A DNA stretch of 64,000 bases from Teichococcus aestuarii. GTDB taxonomy: Bacteria; Pseudomonadota; Alphaproteobacteria; Acetobacterales; Acetobacteraceae. Location of the stretch: positions 1 to 64,000 of the forward strand of contig NZ_PDOA01000009.1 of assembly GCF_003116135.1 (NCBI RefSeq), read 5' to 3'. A program made the position numbers and the translations under genes. Under the pieces are notes generated by a model. The model was not told the DNA's origin. It ran no database searches and saw only the letters and a list, made by a program, of their open reading frames with translations. The first letter of the stretch is position 1. The number at the start of each line of letters is the position of its first letter. This document shows, one piece after another, positions 33,547 to 41,980 of this stretch.

Positions 33547-33945
33547 TCAGCGGCGGCGGCCGTCGATGCTGAGGCTGCCGGGGCCGGCGAAGACCAGGTA
33601 GAGGAACACGAAGCAGAACAGGATGGCGGCATCGCCCCCGTTCAGCACCGGATAGAAGCTGCGCGGCGCATGCGCCAGGAAGTAGGCGAAGGCCATCAGC
33701 CCCGACAGCACGAAGGCGGCCGGCCGGGTGAACAGCCCCACCAGCACCAGCAGGCCGCCGAACAGCTCCAGCATGCCGGCCGTCCAGGCCATGGTGAAGG
33801 CTGCCGGCAGCGTGCCGCTGGAGGGCGGGGCAGGGAAGCCGAGCAGCTTCTGCGTGCCGTGCGCGATGAACAGCAGGGCGGCCATGATGCGCAAGGCAGC
33901 CAGGGCGTGTGGCGCGAAGCGTTGCAGGGAAGAGGAACCGGTCAC
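33547..33945 (-). CDS. DoxX family membrane protein
   Basis: 132 aa from GTG 33945, which has AGGAG 8-10 bases upstream. The frame is open further upstream, but those residues lack membrane character. Four membrane segments; the first carries AALRIMAALLFIAHGTQKLLG and is followed by AAFTMAWTAGMLELFGGLLVLVG-type helices. DoxX/DoxD-like proteins are small inner-membrane proteins linked to oxidative stress or quinone chemistry, without a firm function. It stands alone. Confidence 0.83.
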   Translation of the reverse strand: MTGSSSLQRFAPHALAALRIMAALLFIAHGTQKLLGFPAPPSSGTLPAAFTMAWTAGMLELFGGLLVLVGLFTRPAAFVLSGLMAFAYFLAHAPRSFYPVLNGGDAAILFCFVFLYLVFAGPGSLSIDGRRR

Positions 33946-34219
33946 GGAGTGTCTCCTGGCTGGCGCAGGCGGGAAGCTCCGCGCTCTGCGCGGAGATGGA
34001 CCGCATGATGCGCGATGCAATGCACCATCACACGGGCGCCAGCTTGGCGGGAGGGCTGTTTCGCGCCACCGTGGCGAAGCGGTGCCCCGGAACTGTCAGG
34101 TGTTGATTGTTTACAGCCTTCGCGCCTGCCCGTAAGACTACCGCAAGGAATGGCGGCATGGCCGCCCGACCGCACGAGGAAACGGCCGGCGGCGCCGGCC
34201 CGACAGGGAAACAACCGGC

Positions 34220-35008
34220 ATGAGCGGCAACGACGACATTCTCTTCCAGACGCTGGAAGGCGGCATCGCCCGCGTCACCTTCAACCGCCCGCAGGCGCGC
34301 AACGCCTTCACCTTCGAGATGTATGAGCGCCTCGCCGCCTATTGCCAGGAGGTGGCGGAGGACAAGTCGATCCGCGCCATCATCCTGACCGGCGCTGGCG
34401 ACAAGGCCTTCGCGGCGGGCACCGACATCAACCAGTTCCGTGCCTTCAAGACGCCGGAGGACGCGATCCAGTACGAGGAGCGGATCAGCCGCATCATCAC
34501 GGTGCTGGAATCCTGCCCCAAGCCCACCATCGCGGCGATCAACGGCGCCTGCACCGGCGGCGGCGGCGCCATCGCCGCCTCCTGCGACATCCGGGTGGGT
34601 GCGAGCAACGCCCGCTTCGGCTTCCCCATCGCGCGCACGCTGGGCAACATCCTCTCCATGGGCGCCTTCTCGCGGCTGGTCTCGCTGATCGGCCCCTCGC
34701 GCACCAAGGAGATGATCTTCACGGCCCGCCTGCTGGACGCGGCCGAGGCCAAGGAGATCGGCCTGCTGCACGAGGTGGTGCCGGAGGGCGGCGATCTTCA
34801 GGCCCGCGCCGAGGAGCTGGCCCGCACCATCGCCGGCAACGCGCCGCTGACGCTGCGCGCCACCAAGGAGGCGATCGCCCGGCTGCGTCCGGCCATCTCC
34901 TCCGAGGAGGGCAAGGACCTGGTGCTGATGTGCTACATGAGCCAGGATTTCCGCGAGGGCATGGACGCCTTCCTCAACAAGCGCCCGCCCGTCTGGAAGG
35001 GCGAGTAA
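34220..35008 (+). CDS. Enoyl-CoA hydratase/isomerase (crotonase) family protein
   Basis: 262 aa, normal for the family. FNRPQARNAFTFEMYERL at the N-terminus, oxyanion-hole segments AGTDINQF and INGACTGGGGAIAASCDIR, and the C-terminal helix ATKEAIARLRP. At the first catalytic glutamate position of classical hydratases (about 113-116) there is A-C-T-G-G-G-G, and the second glutamate site is not obvious, so it may be a related activity such as an isomerase or carnitinyl-CoA-type enzyme. GGGAAACAACCGGC precedes the start. It lies 150 bp before the ydiJ-type gene on the same strand. Confidence 0.82.
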   Translation: MSGNDDILFQTLEGGIARVTFNRPQARNAFTFEMYERLAAYCQEVAEDKSIRAIILTGAGDKAFAAGTDINQFRAFKTPEDAIQYEERISRIITVLESCPKPTIAAINGACTGGGGAIAASCDIRVGASNARFGFPIARTLGNILSMGAFSRLVSLIGPSRTKEMIFTARLLDAAEAKEIGLLHEVVPEGGDLQARAEELARTIAGNAPLTLRATKEAIARLRPAISSEEGKDLVLMCYMSQDFREGMDAFLNKRPPVWKGE

Positions 35009-35155
35009 CAACAGGCGCCCTGCTGGCCGGGCAGGGCTGAAATCCGCACCCGGCCTCTTCTCTTTTTCCGGTGCGGTGGCATGACAGGGGCGGCAGCCGG
35101 GCAGGCCATCGGGCCAGGCCGGGCTGCCTCCCCGCGCGTGAAAGGCCAATCCCCG

Positions 35156-38100
35156 ATGATCCCCCGCCTCGCCGAACTGCCCGCCCCGGTCGCGCCCGCC
35201 CTGGCCTTCCTGGATGAATTGCGGCTGCGCGGCTTCTCGGGCGATCTCTCCTCCGGCGCGGCGGACCGGGTGGTGATGGCCACCGACAACTCCATCTACC
35301 AGCGCCAGCCGCAGGCGGTGGTCTTCCCCCGCGGCGCCGAGGATCTGCAGCGCATCGCGAAGGTGGCGGCGGACCCTCGCTTCCAGGGCCTCGCCATCGG
35401 GCCGCGCGGCGGCGGCACCGGCACCAACGGCCAGTCGCTGACCGATGGCATCGTGGTCGATGTCTCGCGCCACATGACCCGCATCCTGGAGATCAACGCG
35501 GCGGAGGGCTGGGTGCGCGTCGAGCCCGGCGTGGTGAAGGACGCGCTGAACGCGGCGCTGAAGCCGCTTGGCCTGTTCTTCGCGCCCGAATGCTCCACCA
35601 GCAACCGCGCGACGCTCGGCGGCATGATCTCCACCGATGCCTGCGGCCAGGGTTCCTGCCTCTACGGCAAGACGCGGGACCATGTGCTGGGGCTCACGGT
35701 GGTGCTCATGGACGGCACCCTCTGGGAGAGCCGGCCGATGGACGACGCGGCGCTGGCGGCGGTGGCGCGGCGGCAGGACATGGTGGGCGCCATCCACCGC
35801 GTGGCGGACGGCATCGCGCGCGAGCAGGCGCAGCTCATCGCCGAGCGCTTCCCGCCGCTGAACCGCTGCCTCACCGGCTACGATCTCGCCCACATCCGCG
35901 ACGGGGAAGGGCGGTTCGACCTCAATTCGCTGCTCTGCGGCTCCGAGGGCACGTTGGCGATGATCGCGGAAGCCCGCATCCGCGTGCTGCCCATCCCGAA
36001 GCGCAGCGCGCTGATCAACCTGCGCTACGACAGCTTCGACGCCGCGCTGCGCGACGCGCGCGTGCTGATGGCGCTCGGCGCCGCCTCGGTGGAGACGGTC
36101 GATTCCAAGGTGCTCGGCCTGGCGCGCGGCGACATCGTCTGGACCAGCATCGCCGAATACCTGCCGGACGATCCGGAAGGCGCCGCCGCCGGCATCAACC
36201 TCATCGAGTTCGTGGGCGACAGCGAGGCGGAGGTGCAGGCCAAGCTCGGCGTGGTGGAGGCGCGCCTCGCCGCCGAGGGGCGCAGCCTCGGGCGGCGCGG
36301 GCACACCGTGGCGTGGGATGCGGCGGGCGAGCGCATCCAGGCCATGCGCAAGCGCGGCGTCGGCCTGCTCGGCAACATGCAGGGCGAGCGCCGGCCGATC
36401 GCCTTTGTCGAGGACACCGCCGTGCCGCCGGAGAACCTCGCCGACTTCATCGGCGAGTTCCGCGCCGCGCTGGACCGGCGCGGGCTGGAATACGGCATGT
36501 TCGGCCATGTCGATGCCGGGGTGCTGCATGTCCGCCCGGCGCTCGACATGAAGGCCGAGGGCGCCGAGCGGATGATCCGCGAGATCACCGACGAGGTCTT
36601 CGCCCTCACCCGGAAGTATGGCGGGCTGCTCTGGGGCGAGCACGGCAAGGGCGTGCGCTCCGAATACGTGCCGGAGGTGTTCGGGCCGCTCTACCCGAGC
36701 CTGCAGGCCATCAAGGCCGCCTTCGACCCGCGCAACCAGCTCAACCCCGGCAAGATCGCGGCACCCGATGGCGAGGCGCTGCTGGCGATCGACCGCGTGC
36801 CGATGCGCGGGCAACTCGACCGCACCATCCCCGCCCCCGTGCGCGCCGCCCATGACGATGCGCTGCACTGCAACGGCAACGGCGCCTGCTTCAACTACGA
36901 CACGCAGGACGCCATGTGCCCCTCCTACAAGGCGACGGGCGACCGCCGCCATTCGCCGAAGGGGCGCGCCAGCCTGTTCCGCGAATGGCTGCGCCAGCTC
37001 TCCGCCGCGGGGGTGGACCCGATGGCGGAGGCGGAGCGCATCCGCGGCACCTCCTTCCTCTCCGGCCTGCCTGCCCGCATCCGCAACGAGCGGGCGCGCC
37101 GCCGCGGCGAGGACGATTTCTCCCACGCGGTGAAGGAGGCGATGGATGGCTGCCTCGCCTGCAAGTCCTGCACCGGGCAATGCCCGATCAAGGTGGATGT
37201 GCCGAGCTTCCGCGCGAAGTTCCTGGAGATCTACCACGGCCGCTACCAGCGCCCGCTGAAGGACTACCTGGTGGGCATGATCGAGCAGGTGCTGCCGCTC
37301 GGCGCCCGGGTGCCGGGGCTGGCCAACGCGGTGCTGGGCAGCGGGATCGGCCGCGCGCTGGCCGCGAAGGGCGGGCTGGTGGACGCGCCGCTGTTCAGCG
37401 GGCGCAACCTGGTGCGGGAGGCCGCCGCCCAGGGCGTGCGCCTCGCCACGCCGGAGGCGCTGCGCGGCCTGGGCGAGGCGGAGCGCCGGCGTCATGTGGT
37501 GCTGGTGCAGGACGCCTTCACCACGCATTTCGAGACGGGGCTGGTGCTGGACCTGCTGGCGGCGCTGCGGGCCATGGGCTTCACCCCCTGGCTGGCGTCC
37601 TTCCGCCCGAACGGCAAGCCGCTGCATGTGCATGGCTTCCTCGGCGCCTTCCGCCGCCAGGCCGAGGCCAATGCCGCCATGCTGCGCGCCCTGGCCGAGA
37701 GCGGGGTGGAACTGGTGGGCCTCGACCCGTCGATGACGCTGACCTACCGCTCCGAGTACAAGGGCATTCCCGTGCCGCCGGTGCTGCTGCCGCAGGAATG
37801 GCTGGCCAGGCGCCTGGAGCTGCTGCCCGAGTTGCCCCAGGGCGAGGGCTTCTCCCTGCTGCCGCATTGCACGGAGCGGACCAATGCCACCGCCTCGCTC
37901 AAGGAATGGCAGGCGGTGTTCGCGCGGCTCGGCGCGCCGCTCGCCGTGCTGGCCTCGGGCTGCTGCGGCATGGCCGGCACCTATGGGCACGAGGCGGAGC
38001 ACCGTGACACCTCGGAGCGCATCTACGATCTCTCCTGGCGCGGTCATGTGGCGAAGCGGGGCGAGGCGCTGCTGGCCAGCGGCTATTCCTGCCGCAGCCA

Positions 38101-38173
38101 GGTGAAGCGGTTCGATGGGGTGCAGTTGCGCCATCCCATCCAGGCGCTGCTGGCGCGGCTGAAGGAAGCGTAA
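35156..38173 (+). CDS. ydiJ: YdiJ-type FAD-linked D-2-hydroxyacid dehydrogenase with Fe-S domain
   Basis: 1005 aa from ATG 35156, close to the 1018-aa E. coli YdiJ. Residues about 45-270 are a PCMH-type FAD domain (VVFPRGAEDLQRI, GPRGGGTGTNGQSL, ECSTSNRATLGGMISTDACG), followed by the FAD oxidase C domain ending GKIAAPDG near 540. The second half is an Fe-S and CCG unit: NGNGACFNYDTQDAMCP and CLACKSCTGQCPIKVDVPSF carry the cluster cysteines, and SGCCGMAGTYG and GYSCRSQ are CCG motifs. YdiJ homologues oxidise D-2-hydroxyglutarate. Electron acceptor unknown. Confidence 0.88.
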   Translation: MIPRLAELPAPVAPALAFLDELRLRGFSGDLSSGAADRVVMATDNSIYQRQPQAVVFPRGAEDLQRIAKVAADPRFQGLAIGPRGGGTGTNGQSLTDGIVVDVSRHMTRILEINAAEGWVRVEPGVVKDALNAALKPLGLFFAPECSTSNRATLGGMISTDACGQGSCLYGKTRDHVLGLTVVLMDGTLWESRPMDDAALAAVARRQDMVGAIHRVADGIAREQAQLIAERFPPLNRCLTGYDLAHIRDGEGRFDLNSLLCGSEGTLAMIAEARIRVLPIPKRSALINLRYDSFDAALRDARVLMALGAASVETVDSKVLGLARGDIVWTSIAEYLPDDPEGAAAGINLIEFVGDSEAEVQAKLGVVEARLAAEGRSLGRRGHTVAWDAAGERIQAMRKRGVGLLGNMQGERRPIAFVEDTAVPPENLADFIGEFRAALDRRGLEYGMFGHVDAGVLHVRPALDMKAEGAERMIREITDEVFALTRKYGGLLWGEHGKGVRSEYVPEVFGPLYPSLQAIKAAFDPRNQLNPGKIAAPDGEALLAIDRVPMRGQLDRTIPAPVRAAHDDALHCNGNGACFNYDTQDAMCPSYKATGDRRHSPKGRASLFREWLRQLSAAGVDPMAEAERIRGTSFLSGLPARIRNERARRRGEDDFSHAVKEAMDGCLACKSCTGQCPIKVDVPSFRAKFLEIYHGRYQRPLKDYLVGMIEQVLPLGARVPGLANAVLGSGIGRALAAKGGLVDAPLFSGRNLVREAAAQGVRLATPEALRGLGEAERRRHVVLVQDAFTTHFETGLVLDLLAALRAMGFTPWLASFRPNGKPLHVHGFLGAFRRQAEANAAMLRALAESGVELVGLDPSMTLTYRSEYKGIPVPPVLLPQEWLARRLELLPELPQGEGFSLLPHCTERTNATASLKEWQAVFARLGAPLAVLASGCCGMAGTYGHEAEHRDTSERIYDLSWRGHVAKRGEALLASGYSCRSQVKRFDGVQLRHPIQALLARLKEA

Positions 38174-38177
38174 GGAA

Positions 38178-38250
38178 AGAATCTTCTTTTTCTGAAGAAA
38201 AAGAAGCAAAAAGACTTTGTCAGTTTGGCGCTGCGCTCTCCGCCAGCGTG
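38178..38250. repeat. Convergent-gene intergenic repeat, copy B
   Basis: 38178-38221 matches 9621-9664 with one difference in 44 bases. The following second hairpin is related (CAGTTTGGCG...CGCCAACTG) but has a longer loop. Like copy A it sits between the ends of two convergent genes, here the ydiJ-type gene and the LysR gene. Confidence 0.8.
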
Positions 38251-38274
38251 CCGCCAACTGGCAAAAGTTTTTTG

Positions 38275-38296
38275 GTTCTTTTTTCCAAAAAAGAAC
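38275..38296. terminator. T-rich/A-rich hairpin before the LysR gene end
   Basis: GTTCTTTTTT (38275-38284), CC, then its exact complement (38287-38296): a 10-bp perfect stem. Runs of T or A on each strand suit termination of the LysR transcript and of anything reading through copy B. Confidence 0.7.
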
Positions 38297-38305
38297 GTCT
38301 TTCTT

Positions 38306-39157
38306 TTAACTCTCCAGAAACGCCCGCACCAGCCGCGCCCGCGTGCTCCCCCGCATCCAGAGCAGCCCGATGCGCCGGGGCGGAAAGGGCCGGGGCAGGG
38401 GCAGGCGCGCGATCTCCAGCCCCACCGGCCAGGGCGGCGCCCAATCCGGCACCAGAGAGACGCCGAGGCCGCGCCCCACCATCACCGCGATGGCGTCCAG
38501 CGCATCCAGCTCGAAGCGCTCGCGGGGCGCGATGCGGGCGGCGCGCAGGTAGCGGTCGGCCAGCCGCCCGCCCCACTGGTTGCGGTCGTAGCGGATGAAG
38601 GGCTCGGCGGCGAGCAGGGCGTGCGGTTCGGCCTGGGCCTGGGCGGCGGGGGCCAGCACCACCAGCGGCTCCTCCCGCAGCAGGCGCCATTCGCAGCTTT
38701 TCGGCAGGGCGAATTCCGGCTGCACGATCAAGGCCGCATCCAGCTCGCCCACCAGCACGCGGCGGTAGAGATCGGCCGAGATGCCGGGGGAGATGTGCGT
38801 CTCCATCTGCGGGTAGCGCGTGGCCAGCCGCGCCAGCATGGCCGGCACCAGGCCGGTGAGCGCCGTGGCGATGGCACCCAGCCGCAGCTCCCCCGCCAGC
38901 GCCCCGGCGGTGGCGAGCGCCCGCAGGTCGCGCGCCTCCCGCAGCAGGGCGCGGGCGCGGTCGAGGATGGCGAGCCCGGCCTCGGAAGGCGCCACGGTGC
39001 GGCCGGCGCGCAGCAGCAGCGTGGCGCCCATCTCCGCCTCCAGTGCCTGGATGCGCTGGGAGAGGGCGGCCGGCGTCAGGTGCAGGCGGCGCGCGGCGGC
39101 GGCGATCGAGCCTTCCTCCACCACGGCCACGAAGCTGTCGAGGAAGCGCGTGTCCAT
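38306..39157 (-). CDS. LysR family transcriptional regulator
   Basis: 283 aa. N-terminal winged helix 1-60 (FLDSFVAVVEEGSIAAAARRLHLTPAALSQRIQALE) and a periplasmic-binding-protein-like effector domain from about 88 (GELRLGAIATALTGLVPAML). It is divergent from the SDR gene at 39259 with only 101 bp between, the usual layout of a LysR regulator and its target operon. The inducer is likely the acid handled by the downstream genes. Confidence 0.9.
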   Translation of the reverse strand: MDTRFLDSFVAVVEEGSIAAAARRLHLTPAALSQRIQALEAEMGATLLLRAGRTVAPSEAGLAILDRARALLREARDLRALATAGALAGELRLGAIATALTGLVPAMLARLATRYPQMETHISPGISADLYRRVLVGELDAALIVQPEFALPKSCEWRLLREEPLVVLAPAAQAQAEPHALLAAEPFIRYDRNQWGGRLADRYLRAARIAPRERFELDALDAIAVMVGRGLGVSLVPDWAPPWPVGLEIARLPLPRPFPPRRIGLLWMRGSTRARLVRAFLES

Positions 39158-39258
39158 CGTGAAGGAAATCTATCGTCCGAAAGCAGGAAAGGAAGGGTTT
39201 TCTGTTCTTCTCCCGCTTGCCAGACTGCACCCCGACAGACTGCAAGAGGACAAGGCCG

Positions 39259-40044
39259 ATGGATCTGGGCCTGAAGGACAAGGTGGCGCTGGTGCTGGGC
39301 GCCGGTGGCGGCCTCGGTGGCGCCATTGCCCGCTCGCTGGCGGCCGAGGGCGCGAAGCTGGCGCTGGCCGATGTCAGCGCCGAGGGGCTGGCGCGCATCG
39401 CCGCTGAGGTGAAGGGGCTGGGGGCGGAAGCCATCACCCTGGAATGGGATTTGGCCGACCTCGCCGCCATCGAGACCAACGTGGCGCGCATCGAGGCGGA
39501 GCTTGGCCCGGTGCAGGTGCTGGTGAACAACACCGGCGGCCCGCCGCCCACCCCCGCCGCGGGCCAGGACCCGGCGCTGTGGGCCAAGCACTTCAACGCC
39601 ATGGTGCTCAGCGTCATCGCGCTGACGGACCGCGTGCTGCCGGGAATGAAGGCCGCCGGCTGGGGCCGCGTCGTCACCAGCACCTCCTCGGGCGTGGTGG
39701 CGCCGATCCCCAATCTCGGCATCTCCAACGCGCTGCGCTCGACGCTGCTGGGCTGGTCCAAGACCCTGGCGCGCGAGGTGGGGCGGGACGGCATCACCGC
39801 CAACATCATCCTGCCGGGCCGCATCGCCACCAGCCGCATCCGCTTCCTCGACGAGCAGAAGGCGAAGCGCGAGGGGCGCGACGTGGCGCAGGTCGAGGCC
39901 GAGAGCACCGGCTCCATCCCCGCCGGCCGCTATGGCGAGCCGCAGGAATATGGCGACGCGGTGGCCTTCCTCGCCTCCACCCGCGCCTCCTACATCAACG
40001 GTTCCGTCATCCGCGTGGATGGCGGGCTGATCGCCAGCATCTGA
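39259..40044 (+). CDS. SDR family oxidoreductase
   Basis: 261 aa from ATG 39259, preceded by AAGAGGACAAGG. Cofactor motif VLGAGGGLGGAIA, LVNNTGGPPP, catalytic STSSGVVAPIPNLGISNALRS region. The usual YxxxK tyrosine position reads N-L-G-I-S-N, so the classical Tyr-x-x-x-Lys is not evident; this fits the divergent FabG-like 3-oxoacyl reductase-type group with GGPP motif. First gene of the likely catabolic operon, 5 bp before the RraA-like gene. Confidence 0.85.
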   Translation: MDLGLKDKVALVLGAGGGLGGAIARSLAAEGAKLALADVSAEGLARIAAEVKGLGAEAITLEWDLADLAAIETNVARIEAELGPVQVLVNNTGGPPPTPAAGQDPALWAKHFNAMVLSVIALTDRVLPGMKAAGWGRVVTSTSSGVVAPIPNLGISNALRSTLLGWSKTLAREVGRDGITANIILPGRIATSRIRFLDEQKAKREGRDVAQVEAESTGSIPAGRYGEPQEYGDAVAFLASTRASYINGSVIRVDGGLIASI

Positions 40045-40049
40045 GGTCC

Positions 40050-40775
40050 ATGCCCATGTCCGTCGAAGTCGCAGCCCTCGATCCCAAGATCATCGAGACC
40101 CTCTCCGGCATCTCCACCGCCACGCTGACCACGGTGCTGCTGAAGAAGGGCCTGCGCAACGTGTGGATGCGCGGCACCCGCCCGCTGAAGCCGGGCCAGC
40201 CGCGCCTTGTCGGCCGCGCCTTCACGCTCCGCTTCGTCCCCGCCCGCGAGGACCTGGCGACGCCGGCCTCCTGGTCCAACCCGATCTCCACCCGCAGCGC
40301 CATCGAGGCGATGCCGGAGGGCGTCATCGTGGTGGCGGACGCCATGGGCTGCACCGATGCCGGCATCTTCGGCGACATCCTCTGCGCCCGCATGGCGAAG
40401 CGGAAGGTGGCGGCGCTGATCACCGACGGCGTGGTGCGCGATGGCGCCGGCGTCATCGGCACCGGGCTGCCGGTGTGGTGCCAGGGCAACGCGGCGCCGC
40501 CCTCGGTCGCCGGCCTCACCTTCATCAACTGGCAGGAGCCGGTGGGCTGCGGCGGCGTCGCCGTGTTCCCGAACGATGTGGTGGTCGTCGACGATGACGG
40601 CGCCGTGCTGATCCCGGCCGCGCTGGTCGAGGAGATCGCGGACCTCGCCGCCGAGCAGGAGGCGCAGGAGAGCTGGATCATGGGCGAGGTGGAGCAGGGC
40701 GCCTCGCTGCCCGGCCTGTATCCGCCGAACGCCGAGAACAAGGCCCGCTACGAGGCGAGCCGCAAGAAGAGCTGA
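40050..40775 (+). CDS. RraA-like protein (HMG/CHA aldolase or oxaloacetate decarboxylase type)
   Basis: 241 aa from ATG 40050 (a second ATG at 40056). The family block GDILCARMAKRKVAALITDG followed by VVRD is complete, with the metal-binding region in NAVPP-like QGNAAPPSVAGL. Despite the RraA name, bacterial catabolic members are divalent-metal aldolases cleaving 4-hydroxy-4-methyl-2-oxoglutarate or 4-carboxy-4-hydroxy-2-oxoadipate to pyruvate or oxaloacetate. Length above the 160-aa RraA core and the catabolic neighbours favour the enzyme rather than the RNase E inhibitor. Confidence 0.82.
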   Translation: MPMSVEVAALDPKIIETLSGISTATLTTVLLKKGLRNVWMRGTRPLKPGQPRLVGRAFTLRFVPAREDLATPASWSNPISTRSAIEAMPEGVIVVADAMGCTDAGIFGDILCARMAKRKVAALITDGVVRDGAGVIGTGLPVWCQGNAAPPSVAGLTFINWQEPVGCGGVAVFPNDVVVVDDDGAVLIPAALVEEIADLAAEQEAQESWIMGEVEQGASLPGLYPPNAENKARYEASRKKS

Positions 40776-40852
40776 ACCCGGCCCGGCGCCACGCCCTCCA
40801 CCAAGAGGGGGCGGGCGCCACCAGGGACGGGAGGAAGGAGAGACAAGATATC

Positions 40853-41824
40853 ATGACCATCACCCGCCGCAGCCTCGCGGCCCTGGGTGTGGCGGCGCTG
40901 GCCGTCCGCCCGGCCAGCGCCGCCGCCTGGCCCACCGAGCGCCCGATCGTGGTCTATGTGCCGTTCCCCCCCGGTGGCGGGGTGGACCAGATGGCGCGCG
41001 TGATCCTGCCGCATGTGCAGCGCCACCTGCCGGGCTCGACCTTCGTCGTCGAGAACCGCCCCGGCGCGGGCAGCCAGATCGGCATGGAGGCCACCTTCAA
41101 CGCCAAGCCGGATGGCTATGTGCTGGGTGCCGTCACCTCGCCGGCGATGATGACCATCCCCTTCGAGCGGCCCGTCCGCTACAAGGTGGATGAGTTCACC
41201 TACATCGCCAACGTGGTGGACGATCCGGGCGGGCTTTGGGTGAAGACGGATTCGCCCATCAAGTCGCTGGCCGACCTGCTGGAGCGGGCGAAGAAGGACC
41301 CGGGCGGCCTCAGCTTCGGCACCACCGGCATCGGCTCCGACGACCATCTGGTGATGCTGGAGGTGGAGCAGGCGGTGCCGGGCGTCAGCTTCAGCCATGT
41401 CCCCTTCAACGGCGCCGCGCCGCTGCAGACCGCGGTGCTCGGCGGGCATCTCGATCTCGGCTGCTTCAATGTCAGCGAGGGCGGGCCGGGCTACCGCGAC
41501 GGCCGCTTCCGCTGCCTGGCCCAGGCCGGCGCGCAGCGCGACCCCTCCATGCCCGACGTGCCGACGCTGACGGAGCAGGGGGTGAAGGTGGTGGCCGGCG
41601 CGCAGCGCGGCGTCGTCGCTCCGCCCGGCCTGCCGCCGGAGATCCGGGACAAGCTCGTCACCGCCTTCCGCGCCGCGCTGTCCGACCCGCAGTTCCTGGC
41701 CGATGCCGAGCGCGTGGTGCTGCCGGTGAAGGGCATGGTGGGCGACGAGTACCGCAAGACGGTGCTGGGCCTCGATGCGCGGCTGAAGGAGATGTGGGCC
41801 CGCAAGCCCTGGCGCGACCAGTAG
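40853..41824 (+). CDS. Tripartite tricarboxylate transporter binding protein (Bug family), copy 1
   Basis: 323 aa. Signal peptide MTITRRSLAALGVAALAVRP to about SAAA, with GGAGGAAGGAGAG upstream. The mature protein begins WPTERPIVVYVPFPPGGGVDQMAR, the Bug ligand-binding loop, and has VVENRPGAGSQIG and VPTLTEQGVKVV. It binds a carboxylate in the periplasm for a TctA-TctB permease. Followed by a terminator, so it may belong with the SDR and RraA genes as one transcript. Confidence 0.9.
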   Translation: MTITRRSLAALGVAALAVRPASAAAWPTERPIVVYVPFPPGGGVDQMARVILPHVQRHLPGSTFVVENRPGAGSQIGMEATFNAKPDGYVLGAVTSPAMMTIPFERPVRYKVDEFTYIANVVDDPGGLWVKTDSPIKSLADLLERAKKDPGGLSFGTTGIGSDDHLVMLEVEQAVPGVSFSHVPFNGAAPLQTAVLGGHLDLGCFNVSEGGPGYRDGRFRCLAQAGAQRDPSMPDVPTLTEQGVKVVAGAQRGVVAPPGLPPEIRDKLVTAFRAALSDPQFLADAERVVLPVKGMVGDEYRKTVLGLDARLKEMWARKPWRDQ

Positions 41825-41838
41825 GCCGCGCCGGCCAG

Positions 41839-41870
41839 GGCCGCGCCCTTCAGGAGGGGCGCGGCCTTTT
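41839..41870 (+). terminator. Rho-independent terminator after the first Bug gene
   Basis: GGCCGCGCCC (41839-41848) pairs perfectly with GGGCGCGGCC (41857-41866), eight-base loop, then TTTT. Separates the SDR-RraA-Bug transcript from the second Bug-TctB-TctA set. Confidence 0.85.
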
Positions 41871-41880
41871 CTATGCTACC

Positions 41881-41894
41881 AACTGTTGACAGTT
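41881..41894. promoter_or_regulatory. Candidate operator before the second Bug gene
   Basis: AACTGTTGACAGTT is a perfect 14-bp palindrome (6-bp arms, TG centre) in an A+T-rich patch 87 bp before the second Bug gene. The TGT-N2-ACA core is like sites of FCD-type GntR regulators, but no such regulator gene is in the window. Confidence 0.45.
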
Positions 41895-41980
41895 TAATGT
41901 TGGGGGCCACAGGCTGCGCCCCATCGGGACAGTAAGGGGCCACAGCCGCGCGGCCGACGCGGCAGGGCCGAGGAGGAAAA

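Noticed and set aside
34028-38257. Very long open frame on the minus strand opposite the ydiJ-type gene
   Set aside because: It is the antisense shadow of a well-supported gene in GC-rich DNA; its product is His/Arg/Ala-rich and has no family features.
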